Assembly: GCF_037975245.1 (NCBI RefSeq)
Contig: NC_092579.1
Coordinates: 25,587,166 to 25,651,165 of the forward strand
Reading direction: 5' to 3'
Source of the DNA: Apostichopus japonicus
Taxonomy: Eukaryota; Echinodermata; Holothuroidea; Aspidochirotida; Stichopodidae
DNA length: 64,000 bases
The position numbers and the translations under genes are program-made. The notes beneath the pieces are model-generated. The model did no database searches and had not been told where the DNA came from. It saw nothing but the letters and a program-made list of their open reading frames with translations. This document shows positions 34,435 to 44,957 of the stretch, piece by piece (within the stretch, counting starts at the first letter, position 1; each line of letters begins with the position of its first letter).

Positions 34435-37400
34435 ATGCCTTTAGCTGTTTTAATTTGTGGTAAGTTTTTATTCTACATTTAGATCTAATACTTTTTAATA
34501 AAAATCACCCATGATAGAGCGTTGGCAACGTTACACACTTTCAGACCCACTCCCTTGACATGAAGAGTGTAGTAACTATGTTATTATCACGACGTTATAT
34601 CAAGCTAAGTATCACTATAGGCCCATAGGAAGGGAACAGATATACTACACACGATCTTAGCCAAACGGTAAGAGAACCCTCTATCCTTAATCCCTTTCCT
34701 TTCTTCTACATCCCTCTGCATTGAAGTGCATTATTAATCCCTTCGCTAAGATCATTGGTTAATGTTAAGTTAATGCATAGGCTTGGGCATAACCTTCGCC
34801 AACAATTTGTGTAAATTAAAGGGTCCTTGGTTTGCCTCAGCGTCATAGGCGTAGGAGACGGGGGCTGGGGGAGCTTCAGCCCCCCTCCAACCAAAGTTTT
34901 TGTTGAAAATTCGGGCAATATTCTGAGAACTTTCGGGCACCTATACTGAAAGAAAATATATTGTAATGATGTAGCTAAAGGAAAAGAATAGTATAAAAGA
35001 TCTCCCTGGTAATGAAAACAAAGTTTTAAGCTTGCCCGACTGATTCGCCATTACTAATGTAAAAGCCTATATGATATTTACATGAACATGTTGAATGCGC
35101 GCGTAGCTTGCGAAAAAGTTTGGTTAAATTTTTCGGGCAAGTCGTTACAGCCCCCTCCCCCCAAATCAAATTGGGCTCCTGCGCCTATGCTCAACGTGTA
35201 ATGCAATGTTATTTATCTGTAGTAGTAGTTTTCGTTCCAAACATCTTTTGGTTAAAGTTCCTAATCCCACTAGAGACCCTTGTATCTTCTGTCTCAGTAA
35301 CTTTGTGGTTTGTGTATAGATATTTTCACAAAGATAAATAATGATGTGATTTAATGGCGTGTTGGCTTTACGTGTGTTTAAATACACGTTGCCAATACAT
35401 AATTTAAGATACCACTTTCTATAATTACAACTGATTACCGGATATCAATACCCTAACAAGTCAAGTCACAATTTCTGGCGAGTTGACTCGAGACCACACC
35501 CCAAATAACTTTGACTACAGTCAAAACTAAATCGATTTGGCTCTACCGTCACTTGATGTCCAGCCATTGGCATAGGCGTAGGAGCCAAATTTGATTGGGG
35601 GGGGGAGGGGGGGGGGGGCTGTAACGATTTGCCCGAAATATATAAACGAATTTTTTCGCGCGTTCAACATCTTAATGTGCATATCATATAGTGGCATGCA
35701 TCGGTTAGTTATTACATCGCATGCCAATGACATAAATTCATTTTCCGTGTTATTACCCTTCCATATTGGTTATCATTATTGGGTAAGTCGTTACAATAAT
35801 AATGGTAATAATAATATAAGTTTAACTAATAAAACACATTGCAATTTTTTTCTTTCAGTATGTGCCCGAAAATTCTCAGTATATTGCCCGAATTTTCACG
35901 AAAATATTTGGTTGGGGCTGCAGCTCCCACCCCCCCTCCTACCCCTATGGTCATTGACAAGTGCGTTTGACCATCTTTTATTAGATAGGACAAAATGATC
36001 ACCGTCTATATTCATTTAACTGTTTTGATCATTTCATAAATCAACACACCCTTACTGTGATAGCAGGCCTGTGCATTCTCTTACAGCAGTCATATTTTAC
36101 AGTTAATTCCGTTACATGTATGGATATACAACAAACTGGGTTCAGTTGCCCGCATATTTCTCTTAACCAGCTCTATACTCAACAATAAATCAAACTAAAT
36201 TGTGGCAGGGCGTGTCTGTTTGCAATGGTTTAGAAGGATCTGGGACTAGGACAGGTAGTTTACATGGGACGAAATGGAATTGACGGAGAGGTGGGATGTC
36301 TTGCTATCGAGACAAGGATCCAGGGCAATTGTGTAATACAATCGCCGCCAATTTAACTTATATTATATCTAGAAAATACTAACGAAACTTATTCAATAAC
36401 ATCATTTAGAATACTAAGAATCCAGCATTGTCAAGAGGGACTTTGCTTTTCCGAATTGAGTTTTTATTGTTGGTCTATGTATGAAAAATTTGCTATAAAG
36501 CTATTATGTATTGCATTAAACATGGCCAGTACTTAGACCGGAAATCACAAACGGTCCCACAAATGCTATGAATATCGAGCACAGAATATGAATTTACTGA
36601 TTTCTTTCAGCAGGCTTCACAAATGCCTCAGCACCAATAACTGTTACCGACGCCACTTTTCAAACCGAGCTGGAAAAGGAAGACATTATGATGGTTTTTT
36701 TCTGGGCTGAATGGTAAGGAGTATCATGGTTCCCAAAAAATGCTTCTAAAATTATAGGCAACCAGATAACAATGACAAACTTCGAAACGATAGTCGGAAT
36801 GTATGTAGAGACAGTGATTGTAGTCCTGTGTATAAAGATAACCAACTGAAAATAGAATAATACTAACCCTTCTAAATATGGAACATGATATAAAACGGTC
36901 CATACAGTGCATGGTTATCCAATAGGCAGAAAATGGCAAGTTTGGTCAAGGGAACACGGTCAAGGTGCCCCACGGTCAAGGTGCCCCATGGTCAAGATGC
37001 GCTACGATCAAGGTGCGGTGTGGTCAAAGGGCCCACGGTGAAGGGGCACCACAGTCAAGGTGCCTCACGGTCAAGGGGTCCAGTTTTAAGTAAAGCACTT
37101 CCATGCAAGACACATACCAACTTTTCATTTTCAGGTCGTGGGCTGATAAATCGTAACAAAGCCGGCGGGGCAAGTCTATGGTGCCGTCGGGCTCCAAGGG
37201 TGTAATTCTTGGTCTGGGATCAGTATGATAGCGGTAATCAGTAACTCAATCTTACTGTAATTTGTCTCCTTCTATGCCCTGATGATAATAATAATAATAA
37301 TGATGGTGATGAAGATGATGATCCTGATAATAACGGTCAAGGTGCGGCGCGGTCAATGGGCCCACGGTGAAGGGGCACCACAGTCAAGGTGTCCAGTTCT

Positions 37401-38331
37401 AAGTAAAGCCCTTCCAGGCAAGACACATACCAAATTTTCATTTTCAGGTCGTGACTGAGAAATCTTAACAAAGCCGGCGGGGCAAGTCTATGGTGCCGTC
37501 GGGCTCCAAGGGTGTAATTCTTGGTCTGGGATCAGTATGATAGCTGTAATCAGACGTCTGTCGCAAACTAATTTGTCTCCTTCTATGCCCTGATAAAAAT
37601 AATGATGATAGTGATGAAGATGATGACCCTGATAATAATGATCATCGTCATCATCACCATTGTCATCAGGATCATCGTCATCGTCGTAATCACCATCACG
37701 GAGACAATGGACAACGGACATTGGATATGAATTATGAATACCAATATCACCATAATACTTACATTGACTCAATGCTTGATAAAGGGCCGGGGCTTTCGAG
37801 CGAAAGATGCGCAGGACAAAATACATGAAAGTTTAATATGTCCGATATTCGTTGTAACATATAAATAAATTCCTAACGATAAGCTTTTTTTTTCTTTTAA
37901 AGGAATGGTCCGAGTAAAATGATTGACCCCATTGTTGACCACTTTGCAGAAGAGTATGATGGGGAAATAAAGATCTACAAGATGAATGTCGACCAAAATC
38001 AAGTAGGTTCATTGCAATACGTAAGAAATGTCAGCAACTGTAAACACGATATACATGATAGAAATGTAACCATACGAAATAAGGAGAGATCAAACATACA
38101 AAGTTGGGCATGTATTTAATTAGACGAAGTGTTAGAACGAGGAAATAATTATTTATATTGTCAATAAAGAGAACTACTGTAAATGTTTTCTTTTTCTAGG
38201 TGATTCCAGTCTCTTATGGCCTCCGCGGGATACCGACGCTCATGATCTTCAAAATGGGCGAGTTAGTCGCTACAAAAGTTGGGGCTCTGTCAAAGTTCCA
38301 AATGGAGGAGTTCATTAAAAGCTATATATAA
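34435..38331 (+). CDS. Thioredoxin-like protein lacking both active-site cysteines, secreted
   Basis: Coding exons are 34435-34459, 36611-36713, 37903-38002 and 38200-38331, all with GT/AG ends and consistent phases (1, 2, 0), giving 119 residues. Residues 1-16 ([16 protein letters not shown]) look like a short signal peptide. The mature part follows bacterial TrxA closely: FFWAEW (38-43), DQNQ (73-76), YGLRGIPTL (82-90) with the cis-proline P88, and VGALSK (103-108). The catalytic WCGPCK is WNGPSK: Cys32 is Asn44 and Cys35 is Ser47. The buried Asp26 equivalent is Phe38. The fold residues are kept, so a non-redox role (binding, chaperone or decoy) is inferred. A second acceptor at 36614 would remove one residue. 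An upstream ATG pair at 34409 encodes [11 protein letters not shown] then stops. It would give a longer signal peptide if one base were missing from the assembly. AATAAA at 38493. Confidence 0.85.
34844..35189. mobile_element. hAT-like family B copy in thioredoxin intron 1
   Basis: Ends CATAGGCGTAGGAG and CTCCTGCGCCTATG. The 8-bp flanks CTCAGCGT and CTCAACGT match at 7 of 8. 346 bp, non-coding. Confidence 0.85.
35571..35949. mobile_element. Second hAT-like family B copy in thioredoxin intron 1
   Basis: Starts CATAGGCGTAGGAGCC and ends CTACCCCTATG. The flanks GCCATTGG and GTCATTGA match at 6 of 8. Orientation is opposite to the copy at 34844. The two could pair as inverted repeats in the pre-mRNA. 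Confidence 0.75.
36943..37585. repeat. Minisatellite plus ~320-bp tandem duplication in thioredoxin intron 2
   Basis: GGTCAAGGTGCCCCAC-type units of about 17 bp run from 36943 to 37085 and again at 37335-37397. The following sequence (AAGACACATACCAA, TTTTCATTTTCAGGTCGTG, AAAGCCGGCGGGGCAAG, TGGTCTGGGATCAGTATGATAG) is present at 37105-37250 and 37410-37553. Both copies keep a TTTTCAG that looks like a splice acceptor, a possible cryptic exon. Confidence 0.8.
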
Positions 38332-38492
38332 ACTGATCAAGTCGTGGTTATTGTATTAAACTTAGTACATGGTATATATATATATATATACACACAAAAT
38401 CCTAACTTTGGTCGACATCTGTGAAAAGTTAACATTTGGTGGACAAAAGTTGTATATCGATATATATTTGTGATGACACTTGTAATTGAGTT

Positions 38493-38498
38493 AATAAA
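38493..38498 (+). terminator. Polyadenylation signal of the thioredoxin gene
   Basis: AATAAA 162 bp after the stop codon, in an otherwise non-coding AT-rich 3' region. Confidence 0.6.
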
Positions 38499-41238
38499 TG
38501 CCTTGGCACATTTCTATGGGACCCCTTTGCCATTCCTTCACCTTTATTTTTTTACTACGTAGTCGGTTAGAGATATACACTTTTTGGGCCTTGATTGGTG
38601 TCCACTTAGCGTTTTTTATATACAATGTGTATGATAGGGGGACATCGTATATGTCTACATTGAGTCATTTCTAAGGGACAGTATATGTCTACTTAAAACC
38701 CTCATTTTGAGTGGACAAACGTATATCTTCATAAAGCTATGGTTGTAGAGAGATTTGACTAATTCTAACCAAGATCTGGACATTAAGGGTTAATCATTGA
38801 CCCTTTGATTGAATACCTTGTGTTGGACTTCTACCACACGAAATTAAATCACCTCACCACAAATGGTGTGCTGAAAGTGCATTTAGTAGTTCAAATCTAA
38901 CATGAATTGTTTAATGTCTAAAATCCTTAATGTTCAGATCTTGGTTAGAATTGTTTACTAAGACAACATTGACATGCTTCCGGAGGGTCGAGAGAGGACG
39001 ACGGAACGGGGAATTTCAAGTGTGTTTTAGGTTGTGGCTTGCGGTATAGTAGATATGGTGCTAGGGCCGACATCTGAAAAAATCTGGACCGTTGATCCAG
39101 AGGGTAGAACTGAGATGATAACTTATCCTAATTGATTGATGACAACACGTTCATATGTATTTATAAACTTCTTCTGTGATACCGTATACATGATCGAATT
39201 CTTGTATGATACGCACCACCGAACGCGACCTGTGTAACCCCTCCTCAGCCCTCCTATTAATGTACAAACGGTTGTAGCAGACTGTTAGCTAAGGCAGAAA
39301 TTTTCCGAAAATAAACTTGTAGTGATTCCTATGTATCAGTTCCGCAAAAAAACTTCTTTCACTAGTTTGGCTAGCATTAGTGAACGACAGTCTTCGTACG
39401 TTGCTTGTTATCAAAATGACAAACTCAATTAGACGGATGATGTTTTTTTTTATAGTTTTTTTTTATTTGAAGCATAAGGATGCTAAACGTGTTTTGGTAT
39501 TTTCTTTTTATATATTCCTAATGTTCCAAACTTCAGCCTGTGAAGAGTGACCTGTTCAGTCGTAATTGCGATGTTAGCAATGGTGGTGGTTCGGTTCTAA
39601 CTGAGATTACAGGGATATTGCAAATACTGTTTCCCTGGACCTGATAATGGATTACACACTTTTTTCGACATAAACATAACTTCACTGCGTTCATTCCAAG
39701 GCAATCTAAAGACAAATGATAGGCTTTGAATGCAATGATCATGGTTTATGGTATTCAGGATTGCAGGAATATAGAGCGATATCAGCATGCACGTTTTGGC
39801 AATTTCTCCTATGTCGTAAATGGAGAGTAAATTTTTCGATGTGGCGAAAATTTCCCAAAGTGGCGGGGGTTGATTCACTAAAACTACGCGAAGACTGCTT
39901 TGCGCAATATTGGGCTCATGAAACGATACAAAATTATAAAAACCATACACACATAAAACAAAAGAAACCAAACATTAAAGTAGGTTCTGTCAATGCAAAG
40001 AAAATTGTATTACTTCCTCTAAACAACAAGCAAGCATACCATGTAAAAGTAAAATATGGAAGGCAGACAAACCATACAAACAACTTGTTTACTTTTTAGA
40101 AACAACAAAACAAAAATCATGATAAGCAATTCAAGGAGGTTGAAGTTTGAAATACCCACAGAAAAATACCTCCAGGTTCTTAAGTCAACATAACATGAGT
40201 GTGAATACATCTTGATCTCAGTGAGCTTGAACCGAGGGAGGAATATATTTCTTAGTTCAGTTAACAAGCCTAGCTACTTCAGCACAGTGCTACAACAATA
40301 TATGGCAGTTAAAAACTCTCCAATGGTGAGGAATGGCAACGAGTAGCTGTTATTATTTCAACTAAGTTCAACCCTACTTAGATGGGAACAGGGGCGTACG
40401 CCAAAGTGCCCAATCTGGTAAAAGGTCCATGCACAAAGCCCCCCCCCCCCCCTCCCAATGTATATCCTTAATCCATATGCATCAATGTCATAGCAAAATT
40501 TATAGTTGATGATGGATTTACTCAAAATGTCATACACTTTCCTCCAGTTCTCATTCCCACATGCAGGGTAATAGTTTGAGGCTTAAAAACAATATTGCAA
40601 ATGGCTGCTTATAGCACCTAGCCATATATGTACCAATAGTATTTTAACAACAAAAATTCATTTATGTAAGAGTAACATGCAGTGTTTCAACCAGGGAGTT
40701 GTTATGGAAACAACTCCCTGTTTCAACTATGCCCACATTCCAACTAAACCCCTTTACCTCTAGCTACTATGCCTCTTGCAGTTTAGTGGGGGTAAGTAAA
40801 CAAACATTTTAGTAATTATGACCAGGAAATGTTGGCAACAACACAAATATTTAGCTTATATGGTAATTTAAACATTTCATAGTCATTGTCATAGTCACCA
40901 AGGTACCATCTACAGTTGATCTAGTTGTGACATTATCCAGAGGGTGTCTTGGTCTATTGTATTTTGTGGACAAATCGGTCTGAAGGTTGAATAAATCGAC
41001 TACTACTAGCTTTAGGGCTAAAGTTCCGTCTTGTACGATTGTCATGTGACCTAGTAGTCATTGGTCTATATGGAGAAATATGCCTATCACAAGTAACAGT
41101 ACCCTGTTGCTCTGGAGGTGGAATATGACTTGCACCGACAACTGGAGGTTCTACTGTGTTTTCTATAGTTTAGCCATTGATCCTGAATGACTTTGAGTTT
41201 TGTGACTCTTCTTAAAATAAGCAAGCACAAAGCCATTA
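38499..41238. other. Intergenic, nothing recognised except a hairpin
   Basis: Open frames here (for example around 39600-40100 on both strands) overlap each other, show no conserved motif and are probably chance. A hairpin at 40692-40720 is listed separately. Confidence 0.4.
40692..40720. repeat. Hairpin CAGGGAGTTGTT / AACAACTCCCTG
   Basis: Perfect 12-bp arms with a 5-base loop. A related hairpin with CAGGGAGTT / AACTCCCTG arms is at 53058-53081. Confidence 0.7.
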
Positions 41239-41645
41239 CACTCAAAAAAATGGAGTGTTAAAATGTAATCGATAAGTGTCATATCAAACACTTCAGCCTA
41301 GCTCGTACAGGGACAACACCCTCCTTGCTAATTTTACACTTTCCGAGTGTTGAAAATCTAACACCTCGCTGGTGTTAAATTTATCAACACTTGCAGGTGT
41401 CATTGTCACACCCAGTCCCCTAAATTTAGCACTTCAAAGGTGTTTATTACTGAGTTGATGGGCGCGCTGAAGTAACGCCACATGTCTGGCTATTCTAACA
41501 CTTTGTGCGTGTTGAATATAGCCAACACCTTACTGATGTTCAATTGACACTTGCAGGTGAAATTGCGAACCCTTATCCCCTAAATGTAACACTTAGGTGT
41601 TAACCACCCAGCATATTAGAGTGTTGAAATAACACTTCCTTTGGC
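41239..41645. repeat. Left subterminal repeat region of the 15.3-kb element
   Basis: At least fourteen copies of GTGTT or AACAC occur in mixed orientation within ~400 bp (for example GAGTGTTG, TAACACC, GGTGTTA, CAACACTTGCAGGTGT, repeated again near 41550). In En/Spm such subterminal motifs bind TnpA. The binding partner here is unknown. Confidence 0.75.
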
Positions 41646-43049
41646 ACTGTAGGAATCTGAATCAAGGAGTCTCAAATTAGCACTTTTAAACCTCAAAGCT
41701 TACTCAAAATGTGTAGGAAGAACACACTATTCATATTTATCAACAAACTTTATTGGTAACTTGCCTCACTGCTTAAGAAGAGTAAAATTCTTGCTTGAAA
41801 AAAAATTCTTAAATTCACTACAGTGAATGTAAATGCAACAAACAAAGTCTTGATTCCAAATTTTATCCTCCATCTACCCACAAATATGGAAATATAACCC
41901 CAAAACATGTCATTTTCAAATTTTGACAACATACCACTCTTTGGTATTGGAAAAAAATCTGATGGAAGTCGGAATGAACATGATGTGGATGTTTTTGTGG
42001 AAAAACTAAATTCTCATGTAATGAAAATTCCATGAAAAGTGAGATATTTAGACATAAACCTGTCCTTCTGGTCAATTTGGGGGGGGGGGGGTATACAAGT
42101 TTTTACACACAACTACATACAGAGCAATATGAACACTCACACTTTCCAGGGAAAACAATCTCTAAATTTTGGGGAAACATTCATGGTCCTTAAGGTAGAA
42201 ATTATTTTCCCCTGTGAATCGTAAGTGTGTTCAGTTGCAGGTTTTGATACATCTTGATTGGTACATCTTGATAGAAATTAAATTGAAATCTGATTATTTT
42301 CTTGGGAAACATGTATATGATTTAGAGGGCAAAACCTGTGACTTGTTTTTTTGTCCCTTTAAAAAATCTCTCTTCTAAATAAAATACTAGTATATTAATA
42401 ATAACACAACCTACTCTAATGAAAACCTTGATGCAAAAAGTGTGGGGGGGGGGGGGGAAGGAACTTCATAAACATGTGCAGTGTCTGGTTGCCATCCACA
42501 TGAGTTAAGACCCAAGATATCTATTTTATAGGGATCACAAATGAAAAAATTGGGTCAAAATTAAAACAAAAATGAAAGGAGTATGTGGTAACATTGCATT
42601 TAGTGCAGCAGCTACCCAAAGAACTTCAAATGCACTTGCCTCAAGATGACAACAAAACATAACAACAAAACATAACAACAAAACGTGACAACAAAACATA
42701 ACTTTTTAACAACAGCAAAAATGTCATTATCACATTCAACTCCTTGCTGGGTCACCTATATACGCAAACAGAATTGGCTGAAAAGATATACAACTGTTTG
42801 AGCTTAAAAGAATCCACTAGTGTAACTAAGGCACCTATAGTGGTATAAGAAGACGACAATTTTAAAAAGACGAACAGGACTCTATGGCAGCAACTATCTC
42901 CACTATTTTGTTGGGTAGTTGGCCCAGAGGTGATAACTTGAAAACAAATGTTTCAATGAACTTGTAGAACAACTTTAGCTCGGCAGCATACTCCAAATTA
43001 AAAACAAAATGGAGTTTAAACAACTTGTCAACAGCGGCAACGATGTTAT

Positions 43050-44171
43050 CATAGGCGTAGGAGGCGGGGGGGCTGGGGGGGCTGCAGCCCCCCCAACAAT
43101 TTTTTGGGGTGAAAATTCGGGCAATATGCTGAGAATTTTTCGGGCACCTACTGGAAGAATAATAATATGCAATGTGTTTTTCTGGGGGTTTTTTGGTAAA
43201 AATTCGGCAATATGCTGAGAATTATTCGGGCATCTACTGAAAGAATAATAATTTGCAATGTGTTTTTCAATTTTTTGGTGAAAATTCGGGCAATTGGCCT
43301 ATGCTGAGAAGTTTTCGAGCACCTACTGAAAGAAGAATAATTTGCAATGTGTTTTTCAAATATTTTGGTGAAAATTCGGGCAATATGCTGAGAATTTTTT
43401 CGGGCACCTACTGAAAGAATAATAATTTGCATTTTTTTTCAATTTTTTGGGTGAAAATTTGGGCAATATGCTGAGAATTTTTCGGGCACCTACCAGTGGC
43501 AGAGCGTCCATACAGTCAGAGGGGCGATGACCCCTGACGGACTCAAATGGACTGCTGGCGCCCTTTTCAGCTTTTTACCACTTTTTACTTATTCGCAATT
43601 ATCGACTTTTTTATTGCGCTCTCAAATACCTACAGTATTGACATTTTTCACATTTTGTTGGTGCAATTTTCTGACAAATGGCGACGACACCTATTTATCC
43701 TTCATTTATCTGCAAATTAGCAAGGCCCGGAAAGGGTCATTTCCGGCGATCTAGGGAGTATCTTTACTCAAAAATGTCTGTACGCTCCGCGCCAACCTGT
43801 GGTGGCGCTCCGCTTAGATAGTGTCAAAAGCACCCCTACAGACCCATTCTCTCCCCCCCCCCCCTGACACTGCGCCACTGGCACCTACTGAAAAAAGAAG
43901 AATAATTTGCAATGTGTTTTTCAATGGTTAAACTGATATAATTATCATTATTATTGTAAGGACTTCCCCAATAATTATAACCAATATAGAAGGGTAATAA
44001 CACGAAAAATGATTTTATGTTATTGGCAGGTGATGTAGTAACTGATGGATGCCTATGTGATATGCACATTAACATGCAGAACGCGCGCGGAGCGCGCGAA
44101 AAAAATTTGGTTATATTTTTCGGGCAAGTCGTTACAGCCCCCCCAAATCAAATGAGGCTCCTACGCCTATG
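43050..44171. mobile_element. hAT-like family B copy with expanded interior
   Basis: Ends CATAGGCGTAGGAG and CTCCTACGCCTATG, with a perfect 8-bp duplication GATGTTAT (43042-43049 and 44172-44179). An ~85-bp block containing GGGCAATATGCTGAGAAT and TTTTCGGGCACCTACTGAAAG is tandemly repeated about five times between 43110 and 43490. This explains why the copy is 1122 bp rather than ~350 bp, together with the nested family C element. Confidence 0.9.
43494..43880. mobile_element. hAT-like family C copy 2, nested in family B
   Basis: Starts CAGTGGCAGAGCGTCC, ends CTGCGCCACTG, with a perfect 8-bp duplication GCACCTAC on each side (43486-43493 and 43881-43888). Contains module M. 387 bp. Confidence 0.9.
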
Positions 44172-44957
44172 GATGTTATCTTCGCACTTTATTGCTTGCC
44201 GATCTCCAATGATGAAGAACTGGGTGGGGGCACTCCTGGTGCCCAAACAGAGGAGATATGGTTGCCTGTTCGGCCTGTCTTGGGTCAGGTATTCCTCTAG
44301 TACTGTCCCGATCTAGGAGAAAAACAGCAACATTTAGTTTCTGATTTTAAGCTACTGGGCACTTCAATATAGATAAATATGCTCCCCTGACATCACTTTG
44401 CAGGGTTGTTTTTTATCACAAGTAATCAAAACTAGTTAGATTATTTTTACACAGTAGATATACAAAACAGATTAGCACTTCACTGTGCTTGTTGACTGAT
44501 CTGCCACACATTCTCAACACCATCCTGATAGGACATGAGTCTTTCCAAGTTTAAGCAGTATACTGATTCAATATCAACACACCGCTTGAAATTAACTGAA
44601 CATCCATTCTATTAAACAATGAATTATTCTTATAATGTAGGAATACGACACATGATTCACTTCACTCATTTGACAGTTCAGTGATTTTTTTTTACCTGAG
44701 CAATAATGCAGCATCTCTTTTCAAATAATTCCCTTTAATGACCATGCACAAAATGCAACTGTAGAATGGTGTTTCATGTTCATAATAAATGCTGTATCTC
44801 GCAGAGTGCTTCGCAGCGTTAACTTTAATAACAGAACTCTGGTCTTTAATTTCACATTAATAACTACTGCAAAGAGTGGCATTGATTCATGCAGGCACTG
44901 CTACTTAATTTTCAGTAGCTTGATCTCTGGTGGTCTCCGATTAGCGTCATATTCTGA

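Noticed and set aside
39533-40267. Three overlapping frames of 69-127 aa on both strands
   Set aside because: They overlap one another antisense and show no conserved motif.
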